From: Deminuibacter soli
GTDB taxonomy: Bacteria; Bacteroidota; Bacteroidia; Chitinophagales; Chitinophagaceae
Length of the DNA: 64,000 bases
Reading direction: 5' to 3'
NCBI RefSeq assembly: GCF_003412455.1
Contig: NZ_QTJU01000002.1
Location: 496,001-560,000 of the forward strand
How positions within the stretch are numbered: position 1 is the stretch's first letter; each line of letters opens with the position of its first letter. Positions 51,054 through 59,202 of this stretch are shown in pieces. The notes beneath the pieces are model-generated. The model did no database searches. It saw only the letters and a list, made by a program, of their open reading frames with translations, and was not told where the DNA came from. Both the position numbers and the translations under genes were made by a program.

Positions 51054-53411
51054 CTACACTTCCATCGTGGTTGCCTTGTTGATTGGTATGTTTCTAAATG
51101 CATTGGTGCCTTCCACCGATTGCTGCAGGCCAAATACCAATGTTACTTCCACCCCGTTGTTACCGGCAATGTGTAATTGCCCGTCGAGCTGTTGTGAAAA
51201 CAATTGCATCAGCTGAATGCCCAGTGAGTTGCTGTTTTTCGGGTTGAAATTCTCCGGCAGGCCCCGGCCATTGTCTTTAATGCGCAGCAGTATTTCCTGC
51301 CCGTTCAGTCGTTTGGCAGTGATGGCAATGGTACCTTTCTGACTACCAGGAAACGCATATTTCACCGCATTGGTAATGGCTTCATTCAGAATTAAACCAA
51401 CAGGCACTGCCTGTGATACATCCATGTTGATCTCATCCAGCAACAGGTGAAAATAGATTTTTTCAGCCCCTGTAAAACTATCGCGCAGGGAAATCATCAG
51501 CTCCTGTATGTAAGATTTTAAATTGATCATGGTGCCTGTATCGGGCTGATACAGTTTCTGGTGAATGATGGCGATGGCCTGCATGCGCTCGCGGCTGTCT
51601 TGTATGGCCTGCAGGGCAGAAGCATTGTCGAGGTAGCTGGATTGCACATTCAGCAGACTGATCACAATCTGCAGGTTATTCTTTACACGGTGATGTATTT
51701 CACGTACCAGCCATTCCTTCTGGGCTACCAGTTTTTGCTGTTCTGCCAGCAGGTATTCCAGCTTCTGGTTTTTGTTGTTGATCTCTGTTTGCTGTGAGCG
51801 TAACTGTATGTTGTGTTTCTGTTTAAAACGGTAACCTGTAAATGCCACAGCCAGCAGTATCAGCGCCGAAATAACAATAATGTCGCGGCTTAGATTGGCC
51901 TTGCGCAGGCTAACCTCCTGTACAAGACTGTTATTGGTAAGCAGTGCAATATTCTTTTCTTTTAGCTGCAGCTCCTTGTCTTTTTTCTCTGTTTCATATT
52001 TTATCTGCAGTTCTTCAATCTGTTTGCCCTTGGTATCGTTGTACAGTGAATCATCAATGCGTTTGTGCAATTCAAAATGACCAATGGCTGCCAGGTAATT
52101 GTGCATCGCAGAATCTACCTTAAACTGCTGACCGTGAATTTTGCTGAGCGTAAGCGGGCGTACCGAGCCGGCCGGCAGCGAGAGTATTTTTCCAAAGTAA
52201 AAGCCAGCTTTTTCGTATTGTTTCGTTGTTACATAAAAATTACCCATGATCTGGTTGTAGTGAATAAAATCAGTCACCATCTGGTAATTGGTGCTGTAGT
52301 AGGTACGGTTAAAGCCGGTGATCTTAAACATATCCATCATGGCTATGTAGTATTGCTCTGCTTTTGCGTATTGCTTTAAAGCGGCATAACAGTTACCAAA
52401 CCCTTCGCTTAAATCTACTTTCTGCGCAAGGTTAATGGGTGGCACTTCGAGCATGGTTTTTTTCAGCAATACCAGGGCTTCTGCGGCCTTGCCCTGTATT
52501 ACCAGGTCGTAAATAATCAGGCTCAGGTCTCCGTAAAAGTCTTCGAGCCTGCCGTTCCTTTTTAAACGCGTTAATGCTTTCCAGGTCCATGCAATGCTTT
52601 GGTCGTACATGCCCAGGTCGGCATAGGTGAGTGCCAGTTTGGAATAATAATAATCTGCACGTGCCGTATCGCCTGTGAGCTCCATGTTTTTAATAAGCTC
52701 AATTTTATAGAAGAGTTCTTTGTGCAGGTCGGTTTCCAGCTTGCTTACTTCGGCCAGCAGTTCATAAATATCTGTCAGTTTTTTTACGCCGTTGGCCTTG
52801 TATTGATCCAGCACCTGCAGCAGTTCTTTTTCGGCGGCATCCAGCCTGCCTTCCTTGATATGTGCATATGCAATGTTTTTGAGTGTATCAAGTACACGTA
52901 TTTTATCAGGCACGGGTATAAACAGCAGGCGGGTATCTTCAAAATGCTGGATATTATCGGGCACAATGGCTTTGTTGTTACCGCTGGTGAGTGCAATAAG
53001 TTTGTTCCAGTATAATTTTTCCAGTTCTTTATCGCCCGATTTGTGGTACTGGTCAATAATGTGCATGTAACAGGATTTGCCATGTTCAGGATCGCCTGTT
53101 TCATAATAATAGCTGCCAAGCAGGGCCATGGCTTCGTTTTGCCATTTGCCGGAATGAAGGGTATTACTGAGTTGCTGCGCGCGTGAAAAGCAGGCGTATG
53201 CGCTGTCGAGGTCATCGATAAATGCACCGGGCCGCTGCAGGTAATAATCGCCCATTTGCAGCAGGGCTTTAATACGGTTGGTGTCCTGGCCGCTTTTCTG
53301 TACGCGGAACAACAACTGCTTTATTTCCGGTGAGGAGCCGGCGGAACCTTGTCCGTAGGCAAGAATATTGGCGATAAGCAAACCGGTTGCAAGCAGTAAC
53401 GGCCTCAGCAT
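51054..53411 (-). CDS. TPR-repeat sensor histidine kinase (HisKA_2/HWE type)
   Basis: A 785-residue kinase: signal peptide (ATGLLIANILAYGQG), tetratricopeptide repeats across about 20-440, a coiled segment and one transmembrane helix (DIIVISALILLAVAFTGYRF, about 520-540), then the HisKA_2 motif EIHHRVKNNLQIVISLLNVQ and a HATPase domain (LNEAITNAVKYAF, DNGRGLPEN). The periplasmic TPR region is a sensor type common in this phylum. No regulator partner lies beside it. Confidence 0.92.
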   Translation of the reverse strand: MLRPLLLATGLLIANILAYGQGSAGSSPEIKQLLFRVQKSGQDTNRIKALLQMGDYYLQRPGAFIDDLDSAYACFSRAQQLSNTLHSGKWQNEAMALLGSYYYETGDPEHGKSCYMHIIDQYHKSGDKELEKLYWNKLIALTSGNNKAIVPDNIQHFEDTRLLFIPVPDKIRVLDTLKNIAYAHIKEGRLDAAEKELLQVLDQYKANGVKKLTDIYELLAEVSKLETDLHKELFYKIELIKNMELTGDTARADYYYSKLALTYADLGMYDQSIAWTWKALTRLKRNGRLEDFYGDLSLIIYDLVIQGKAAEALVLLKKTMLEVPPINLAQKVDLSEGFGNCYAALKQYAKAEQYYIAMMDMFKITGFNRTYYSTNYQMVTDFIHYNQIMGNFYVTTKQYEKAGFYFGKILSLPAGSVRPLTLSKIHGQQFKVDSAMHNYLAAIGHFELHKRIDDSLYNDTKGKQIEELQIKYETEKKDKELQLKEKNIALLTNNSLVQEVSLRKANLSRDIIVISALILLAVAFTGYRFKQKHNIQLRSQQTEINNKNQKLEYLLAEQQKLVAQKEWLVREIHHRVKNNLQIVISLLNVQSSYLDNASALQAIQDSRERMQAIAIIHQKLYQPDTGTMINLKSYIQELMISLRDSFTGAEKIYFHLLLDEINMDVSQAVPVGLILNEAITNAVKYAFPGSQKGTIAITAKRLNGQEILLRIKDNGRGLPENFNPKNSNSLGIQLMQLFSQQLDGQLHIAGNNGVEVTLVFGLQQSVEGTNAFRNIPINKATTMEV

Positions 53412-53580
53412 GATAGAACAGCAGTTTGGAATAAAAATACCGCTTTTTCAACGGCAAAATATGGTTGAACACAGCAAACTGAGGTATAAATTAGCAATTT
53501 AGACGAATGGTATGAACAATGCGCCGGAACAGGGAAATTGTATGGCATAACCCGCTCATCTTACATCATTTGCATATTTT

Positions 53581-53611
53581 TTTGGAGGAGCGAACTATTC
53601 TGCTATATTTG
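53581..53611 (+). promoter_or_regulatory. Promoter of tRNA-Leu
   Basis: TTTG (53581-53584), 19 bases, TATATTTG (53604-53611): an exact promoter 8 bases before the tRNA. Confidence 0.78.
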
Positions 53612-53619
53612 CACCCCGC

Positions 53620-53703
53620 GCGGCGGTGGCGAAATTGGTAGACGCACTACTTTGAGGTGGTAGCGCCGTAAAAAGCGTGGCAGTTCGAATCTGCTCCGCC
53701 GCA
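53620..53703 (+). tRNA. tRNA-Leu, anticodon GAG
   Basis: An 84-base cloverleaf: acceptor GCGGCGG pairs with CCGCCGC, D arm has AAATTGGTAGACGCA, anticodon stem CTACT/GGTAG holds loop TTGAGGT (anticodon GAG, reading CUC and CUU), a variable arm CGCCGT...GCG, and T arm GTTCGAATC. Discriminator is A and CCA is not encoded. Confidence 0.95.
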
Positions 53704-53708
53704 CTTTG

Positions 53709-53738
53709 AAACCCGTTCTTTACGAGCGGGTTTTTTGT
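53709..53738 (+). terminator. Terminator of tRNA-Leu
   Basis: AAACCCG (53709-53715) pairs with CGGGTTT (53727-53733), followed by more T. It comes 5 bases after the tRNA. Confidence 0.8.
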
Positions 53739-53769
53739 TTTTATGTCCGGTCGCTCAGCAGCCATCGCA

Positions 53770-54933
53770 CTAATCCACCAGCGCCGGCAATACAATTCTG
53801 AATGTTGTGCCCTTGCCCGGCTCGCTCCATTTTACAAATATTTGCCCCTGGTGGTATTGTTCAATGATACGTTTGGTGAGTGTAAGGCCCAGTCCCCAGC
53901 CGCGTTTCTTGGTGGTAAAACCCGGATTAAACACCTTGCTCAGGTTTTTGGCCGGTATGCCTTTGCCGCTGTCGGTAATATCTATAATCACATGGCTGTG
54001 TGCCGCGTGTACATGCACATGCAGGCTGCCTTTACCTTCCATGGCGTCCAGTGCGTTTTTGATGAGGTTTTCGATAACCCAGTCAAACAGCGGCGCTGAT
54101 AACATGGCATGCACAGTTTCCCTGTTCTCAAAATCAAGTTGAAACCGGATGCCTGCACCGGCTTTTTTACGCATGTAATTTACCATGTGCGTAACCTGGC
54201 CCAGCAGCTCTTTTTTCTCCAGGCTGGGCTGACTGCCGATTTTTCCAAAACGGTCAGATATCAGTTGCAGCCTGGTTACATCTTTCTCTATCTCTGTGGC
54301 AATGGCCTCGTTACCGTTTTCATCTTTCAATACCTCCACCCAGCCCTGCAGGCTGCTTACCGGTGTGCCCAGCTGGTGCGCTGTTTCTTTGGCCATGCCC
54401 ACCCACAGCTGGTTTTGCGAGCTTTTATGGCTGGTGCGTATCAGCAACAGGGTAATTACAATAAACAGCGAGATAATGATCAGTTGTACCAGCGGGTAGT
54501 ATTGAATTTCCTGCTGCAGCACACTGCGGCCATAGTAGTATTTATTGGCCTGGTAAGGCTGTTGCGATACCACCATTACAATAGGGGCGTGCAGCGCTTT
54601 AAACGAAGCCAGGGTACGCCGCAGGTATTGCGGGTTGTTGCGTATGCTGTTGCTGTCGAGGTTAAGATAGTTGTTGGTGATGCTGTCTTTCTCGTCGGTT
54701 TCAATAATGGGGATATCCACGTTTTCAGTAGATATTTTGGAGGCAAGGTTAAGGCTGGTCTGGTCCGTAGCACTGAGAATGGTGCGTTGTGCCTCTACCC
54801 ACGCATCTACTTTTTTGCGTTCATCGGCAGCAATTTTGCCGGTTAAATAACGTGAATACACAATGGTGCCGGCCACAATAATGATGGCAGCCAGCGCCAG
54901 TACCGTCTTCCAGTTAAGCCATGCACGTATCAT
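53770..54933 (-). CDS. Sensor histidine kinase with two transmembrane helices
   Basis: A 387-residue kinase: helix 1 (VLALAAIIIVAGTIVYSRYL), a periplasmic domain of about 120 residues, helix 2 (YPLVQLIIISLFIVITLLLI), then a phospho-acceptor motif MAKETAHQLGTPVSSL and a HATPase domain (IENLIKNALDAME, DSGKGIPAKN, RGWGLGLTLTKRI). It is a stand-alone kinase of a kind frequent in this phylum. It is transcribed downstream of a coiled-coil membrane protein gene but separated from it by a hairpin. Confidence 0.92.
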   Translation of the reverse strand: MIRAWLNWKTVLALAAIIIVAGTIVYSRYLTGKIAADERKKVDAWVEAQRTILSATDQTSLNLASKISTENVDIPIIETDEKDSITNNYLNLDSNSIRNNPQYLRRTLASFKALHAPIVMVVSQQPYQANKYYYGRSVLQQEIQYYPLVQLIIISLFIVITLLLIRTSHKSSQNQLWVGMAKETAHQLGTPVSSLQGWVEVLKDENGNEAIATEIEKDVTRLQLISDRFGKIGSQPSLEKKELLGQVTHMVNYMRKKAGAGIRFQLDFENRETVHAMLSAPLFDWVIENLIKNALDAMEGKGSLHVHVHAAHSHVIIDITDSGKGIPAKNLSKVFNPGFTTKKRGWGLGLTLTKRIIEQYHQGQIFVKWSEPGKGTTFRIVLPALVD

Positions 54934-54990
54934 GCTTCTAATGTAGCTTTTTTAATGGTGTAAAGCATGCGGCAGGTACAAACAAAATAA

Positions 54991-55016
54991 GAAAGGCTGC
55001 CCGCAGGCAGCCTTTC
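54991..55016 (-). terminator. Hairpin between coiled-coil gene and histidine kinase
   Basis: GAAAGGCTGCC and GGCAGCCTTTC form an 11-base stem with loop CGCA; T-rich sequence follows on both strands. It probably ends the transcript arriving from the coiled-coil protein gene. Confidence 0.72.
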
Positions 55017-55051
55017 GATGATTATTTTTTGCAGAGACTTTGATGATTGGC

Positions 55052-56038
55052 TTAGCTGAACAAACCGCCTTTTTTCAGGGTTTTCACGCCTTCGCCAATT
55101 TTGAAACCGTTCTGGTAAATTTCGATTTTGTAATCGCCTGTCTGGTATTTGCCATCCTGTTTCCAGTCGAAGCTTACAGGAGAGCGTTTGCCTTGTTCGT
55201 AGTTCGCGTTTACTTTGTTGGTGAATACTTTTTCACCTTCATCGCGGGTGGTGAAAGTACCGCTGCCGTATGCAGGGATAGAGATGGGTTTGCCATCAGG
55301 CCCTGTGATACAAACATACAGTTCTTTGGTACCGCTGGCAGCTACACGGTTTTCATCAAGGTCAAATGAAATACGCAGCAGGTCTGCTCTTTTAGCGGTA
55401 GTGGTTGCTTTTTCTTTACCGTTGCCTTTTACGTCAATGGCAGTGATGTTGATGTTAGAAGCATGCAGGGTAGAACCAAGGTCAACCGCTTTGTCTTTTT
55501 CAGCAGTAGTGGTAGTAAGGTTCTGTTGCAGCTGCTGTTTCTGGTTGTTCAGCGTATCCCTTTCGGTGGTAAGCTGTGTGTTGGCAGCAGTGAGCTGTTG
55601 ATTTTCACCTTTCAGGCGGTCAACTTCTGCAAGCAGGTCGTTGATTTTACCATTCAGCTCATTGATTTTTGCTTTTGCTTTAGACAGGTCTCCGTTCTTA
55701 TCTTTCAATATGCTGCGGATCTCTGATTTCAGCTTGTCGATTTCAGTCTTGCGTTCTGCCAGTGAACCCTGCAGGTTGGTATTGGTGCCCGTGAGGGAAT
55801 CCATTTTGGCTAAAGCATCGTTGTACTGCTGTTGTACGGCATTGCGCGCTGAATCAACATTCGTGAATTGCGTTTGGAGCTGCGTAATTTCTTCTTTAGA
55901 TTTACTTTTATCATAAACGATATAGCCCCATGTGCAGAGAAGTAATACAATCAATGCACCATATATCAGTTTACGATTGTCTTTTTTAGGTTCTCCCGCT
56001 GGTTGGGGGCTCGTTGACGGATTATTAGCGTAACTCAT
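55052..56038 (-). CDS. Membrane-anchored coiled-coil protein of unknown function
   Basis: A 328-residue protein: cytoplasmic N-terminus with Pro and Lys, one transmembrane helix (LIYGALIVLLLCTWGYIVYD), a coiled coil rich in Leu, Lys, Gln and Asn (about 50-195), then a compact beta-rich domain (about 200-328; LLRISFDLDENRVAASGTKELYV, PVSFDWKQDGKYQTGDYKIEIYQ) that looks immunoglobulin-like. I do not know a function. A scaffold or envelope-spanning tether is possible. Confidence 0.75.
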   Translation of the reverse strand: MSYANNPSTSPQPAGEPKKDNRKLIYGALIVLLLCTWGYIVYDKSKSKEEITQLQTQFTNVDSARNAVQQQYNDALAKMDSLTGTNTNLQGSLAERKTEIDKLKSEIRSILKDKNGDLSKAKAKINELNGKINDLLAEVDRLKGENQQLTAANTQLTTERDTLNNQKQQLQQNLTTTTAEKDKAVDLGSTLHASNINITAIDVKGNGKEKATTTAKRADLLRISFDLDENRVAASGTKELYVCITGPDGKPISIPAYGSGTFTTRDEGEKVFTNKVNANYEQGKRSPVSFDWKQDGKYQTGDYKIEIYQNGFKIGEGVKTLKKGGLFS

Positions 56039-56119
56039 ATGCTTCTTTTTTTTGTTTCTTTAAAACGGATTAATAACGGTTAAGTGGTTGTTCTTATTGT
56101 GATAAAATACTGGATTATT

Positions 56120-56830
56120 ATGTATAACCTATTGATACTAGACATTGAAACTGTACCTTTTGTGCAACGGTACGAGGACCTTGATGCAGTATGGCAGCAG
56201 CTCTGGTGGGACAAAATTTCCAAAACCGTGCCAGAAAACACCACACCTGCTGAAGCATGGCAACTAAGAGCCGGCATACTCGCCGAATTTGGAAAAGTTG
56301 TGTGTATTTCAACCGGTTATTTTTACGAAGATGAACAGAAAGCTGTTTGCTTTAAGATGAAGACCCTTTGCGGTGATAATGAAAAACAACTGCTTGAAGA
56401 CTTCATTGCTATAGCAGGTAAGTTTTACCAACGCAACCGACAGTTTGAATTTGCGGGTCATAACATACGCGAGTTTGACATCCCTTACCTGTGTCGCCGC
56501 ATGTTAATCAACGGTGTTCCATTACCTCCCTTCCTGCAGATTCATGGTGCCAAACCCTGGGACATCAAAATGCTGGACACCTTGCAGTGGTGGCGTTTCG
56601 GCGATTTTAAAAACTATATATCCTTGCATCTGCTTGCCAATGTACTCAATGTTCCCACATCTAAAACCGATATGGACGGCAGCATGGTGCAGGAGGTTTA
56701 TTATGTAGATAAAGACCTTAAACGCATTGCCGAATACTGCCAGCGCGATATTGTAGTAGTAGCAAACGTCATCCTGCGTTTCAAAAACCTACCCCTGCTC
56801 AAAGACACGCAGGTAACGGTGGTAACGTAG
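56120..56830 (+). CDS. Predicted 3'-5' exonuclease (DEDD, PolB-like)
   Basis: A 236-residue protein of the ribonuclease H-like exonuclease fold. Metal-binding acidic residues are in LLILDIETVP (D and E), GHNIREFDIPYLC (D) and YCQRDIVVVANVIL (Tyr/Asp of ExoIII). It is a stand-alone proofreading-type domain, without polymerase, and is likely to trim DNA or RNA ends in the cytoplasm. Start taken at 56120 (MYNLLILDIE). The holA gene follows 241 bases downstream. Confidence 0.88.
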   Translation: MYNLLILDIETVPFVQRYEDLDAVWQQLWWDKISKTVPENTTPAEAWQLRAGILAEFGKVVCISTGYFYEDEQKAVCFKMKTLCGDNEKQLLEDFIAIAGKFYQRNRQFEFAGHNIREFDIPYLCRRMLINGVPLPPFLQIHGAKPWDIKMLDTLQWWRFGDFKNYISLHLLANVLNVPTSKTDMDGSMVQEVYYVDKDLKRIAEYCQRDIVVVANVILRFKNLPLLKDTQVTVVT

Positions 56831-56956
56831 TGTTCATGCCGCGTACAATGGTAAGTACATAGTTGTATTCACGTATGCACAGGTTGGCTGTGGGGACACA
56901 GCCAACGGCATGACAGGAATTTCCGCATATTCCGCGGGAGAAAATACGCTTCGATA

Positions 56957-57050
56957 AAGCTCGTGGCTCGCAGCTCGAAGCTCATGGCTATACACACGTC
57001 GCCCGCAGCGCTTCTCAAATGCTATCCGCTATAAGCTTGCAGCTAAAAGC
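56957..57050 (+). repeat. Composite intergenic repeat, copy 3
   Basis: AGCTCGTGGCTCGCAGCTCG words, then CGTCGCCCGCAGCG, then GCTATCCGCTATAAGCTTGC and AGCTAAAAGC. It shares word order with copies 1 and 2 but lacks the CGAGAATCG part. Its last TTG (57037-57039) is in place to be the -33 element of the holA promoter. Confidence 0.6.
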
Positions 57051-57066
57051 TTCTTCTTTATCTTTG
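57037..57066 (+). promoter_or_regulatory. Promoter of holA, partly inside a repeat
   Basis: TTG (57037-57039), 19 bases, TATCTTTG (57059-57066). The ATG of holA is at 57072, so the transcript would start at or within a few bases of the start codon and be close to leaderless. Confidence 0.6.
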
Positions 57067-57071
57067 CCCCT

Positions 57072-58073
57072 ATGTCTGCAGAAAAAATCATCGGTGATTG
57101 GAAAAAAGGAAGTTTTAAACCGGTTTACTGGCTGGAAGGTGATGAACCTTATTTTATTGACCAGGTGATCAATTATGCGGAACATAATATTCTGCCCGAA
57201 AGCGAAGCCGGCTTTAACCTTACTATTTTTTACGGTCGTGATACAGACTGGACGGCTGTAGTAAATGCATGCAGGCGTTACCCCATGTTTGCCGAGCGGC
57301 AGGTAGTGGTACTGAAAGAAGCCCAGCAAATGCGCGACATTGAAAAGCTGGAAGCCTATATCGACAACCCGCTTGCCTCCACCGTTTTCGTGGTTAGCTA
57401 CAAAGAAAAAAAGGTAGATGCCCGTACCAAGTTTGCCAAACTCCTGAAGACAAAAGGGGAGATGCTTACTACCAGGAAGATGTATGATAACCAGTTGCCA
57501 GACTGGACTAACCAGATGGTGCAGCAACATGGTTTAACCATCAGCCAGAAAGCCTTGCTGCTGCTGGTTGATCACATTGGCAACGATCTCAGCCGTTTAC
57601 AGAATGAAGTAGAGAAGCTGGCCGTAAACCTGCATGGCCGCAAGAATATTACAGAAGAAGATATCGAGGAATTCATCGGCATCAGCAAAGAGTTCAATGT
57701 ATTTGAGCTGCAGGATGCAGTGGTGAAGAAAGACCTGCCTAAGGCTATCCGCATCATCCGCTACTTTGAAGCCAATCCCAAGGCTGCACCCATACAAATG
57801 ATACTGCCTGCATTGTATAATTTCTTCAGTAAGGTATTTATCCTGTTTTCACTGCCTTCAAAAGACGAACGTTCCGTTGCAGCTGCGCTCGGTGTAAACC
57901 CGTTTTTTGCGAAAGACTACCTTACCGCCGCGCGCAATTATGACTTCCGCGGCACAGAAAAAGTATTGCTGTTGCTGCACAACTATAACCTCCGCAGCAT
58001 CGGCATTAACGACGCCGGTACCGAAGATGCTGACCTGATGAAAGAGCTGGTGGTAAAAATGATGATGCAGTAA
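57072..58073 (+). CDS. holA: DNA polymerase III delta subunit
   Basis: A 333-residue clamp-loader subunit that opens the sliding clamp. The N-terminus (KKGSFKPVYWLEGDEPYFID) and the central FYGRDTDWTAVVNACRRYPMF are typical, and the C-terminal helical collar domain follows. Its N-terminal fold is a degenerate AAA+ domain without Walker A. The ribF gene is convergent, with its stop codon 5 bases away. Confidence 0.93.
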   Translation: MSAEKIIGDWKKGSFKPVYWLEGDEPYFIDQVINYAEHNILPESEAGFNLTIFYGRDTDWTAVVNACRRYPMFAERQVVVLKEAQQMRDIEKLEAYIDNPLASTVFVVSYKEKKVDARTKFAKLLKTKGEMLTTRKMYDNQLPDWTNQMVQQHGLTISQKALLLLVDHIGNDLSRLQNEVEKLAVNLHGRKNITEEDIEEFIGISKEFNVFELQDAVVKKDLPKAIRIIRYFEANPKAAPIQMILPALYNFFSKVFILFSLPSKDERSVAAALGVNPFFAKDYLTAARNYDFRGTEKVLLLLHNYNLRSIGINDAGTEDADLMKELVVKMMMQ

Positions 58074-58078
58074 GCAGG

Positions 58079-59023
58079 TTACAACAACACTTTTGCATTC
58101 AGCGCATCCTGCGCCAGCTGTGCTTTCAGCGCATCCAGTCCATTGAACTTTTGTTCATTGCGCAGGTGGTGGTGCACATACACACGCAGCATTTTGCCAT
58201 AAATATCTTCCGAAAAGTCAAAGAGATTTACCTCAATGGTACGGTTAACGCCATTCACGGTAGGGCGAACGCCGATGTTCATCATGCCTTTGAGTGTATT
58301 GCTTTCGGTTTCGTATTGCTGGCCGGCTACCAGTTCGGCTGTTACGGCATACACACCGTTGCCGGGCACCAGTTTTTCTGCGTTTTCAATATGCAGGTTG
58401 GCGGTGGGAAAGCCAATGGTACGGCCCAGCCTGTTGCCTTCTACTACGGTTCCCTCAAAAAAGTAAGGATGCCCCAGGAACTCGTTGGCAGTAGCCACAT
58501 CATTGTCTTGTATAGCCTGGCGTATGCGTGTTGAGCTGATGATCACTTCGTGCAGTATTTGTTCGGGAATCTCTTTCACCGCAAAACCCAGTTGTGCGCC
58601 AAAATCTTCGAGCAGGTGGTAATCGCCCTGGCGGTCTTTGCCAAACCGGTGATCGTACCCGATGATAACCGTATGCGGGTGGAATTTTTCAAACAGGAAA
58701 TGCTGTACATAGGAAGCTGCCGGCTGGTTCGAGAACTCGGTGCTGAAGGGAACAACTACTACATGATCAACCCCGTGGCGCGCCAGCAGGAACAGTTTTT
58801 CTTCGAGCGTGGTGAGCAGCTGGGGTGGAGTTTTGCCCGGGATAATGTGCCTGGGATGGGGGTGAAAGGTAATGATCACCGTTTCGCCGCCAATGGCTGC
58901 CGCCTCGTTGCGCAACTGTGCTATAATCTGCTGATGGCCTGTATGCACCCCGTCGAATGTGCCTATTGTTACTACCGCATTTTTAAAAGCCGGTAAGCTG
59001 TTGATGTCCCTGTGTACCTGCAT
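58079..59023 (-). CDS. ribF: Bifunctional riboflavin kinase/FAD synthetase
   Basis: A 314-residue enzyme that makes FMN and then FAD. The N-terminal adenylyltransferase shows GTFDGVHTGHQQII and ISSTRIRQAIQ; the C-terminal kinase has VVEGNRLGRTIGFPTANLHI and GVRPTVNG. Full length. No FMN riboswitch-like structure was seen upstream. Confidence 0.95.
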   Translation of the reverse strand: MQVHRDINSLPAFKNAVVTIGTFDGVHTGHQQIIAQLRNEAAAIGGETVIITFHPHPRHIIPGKTPPQLLTTLEEKLFLLARHGVDHVVVVPFSTEFSNQPAASYVQHFLFEKFHPHTVIIGYDHRFGKDRQGDYHLLEDFGAQLGFAVKEIPEQILHEVIISSTRIRQAIQDNDVATANEFLGHPYFFEGTVVEGNRLGRTIGFPTANLHIENAEKLVPGNGVYAVTAELVAGQQYETESNTLKGMMNIGVRPTVNGVNRTIEVNLFDFSEDIYGKMLRVYVHHHLRNEQKFNGLDALKAQLAQDALNAKVLL

Positions 59024-59152
59024 AGATTGGGCAAATCTAAATGTTTGAACGCAAAACTGTGCATTTGTTCAAATCCGCGGCCCGGCCTGTGTAAAAAATG
59101 ACTGTTGCGCGACGCAGCCCGGGCTGCACTTCACACTTTCACGCGCTTAACG

Positions 59153-59160
59153 TACCTTTG
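59153..59160 (+). promoter_or_regulatory. -7 promoter box of purM
   Basis: TACCTTTG fits TAnnTTTG, 42 bases before the purM start codon. No clear -33 TTG at the right distance. Confidence 0.45.
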
Positions 59161-59202
59161 CGCCTGTTTCCAGATTTATTTCATTAAAAATCATCGTTTC
59201 CG

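Noticed and set aside
59024-59202. FMN riboswitch near ribF
   Set aside because: I found no RFN-type conserved helices in the upstream spacer; the short gap mainly serves the divergent purM.
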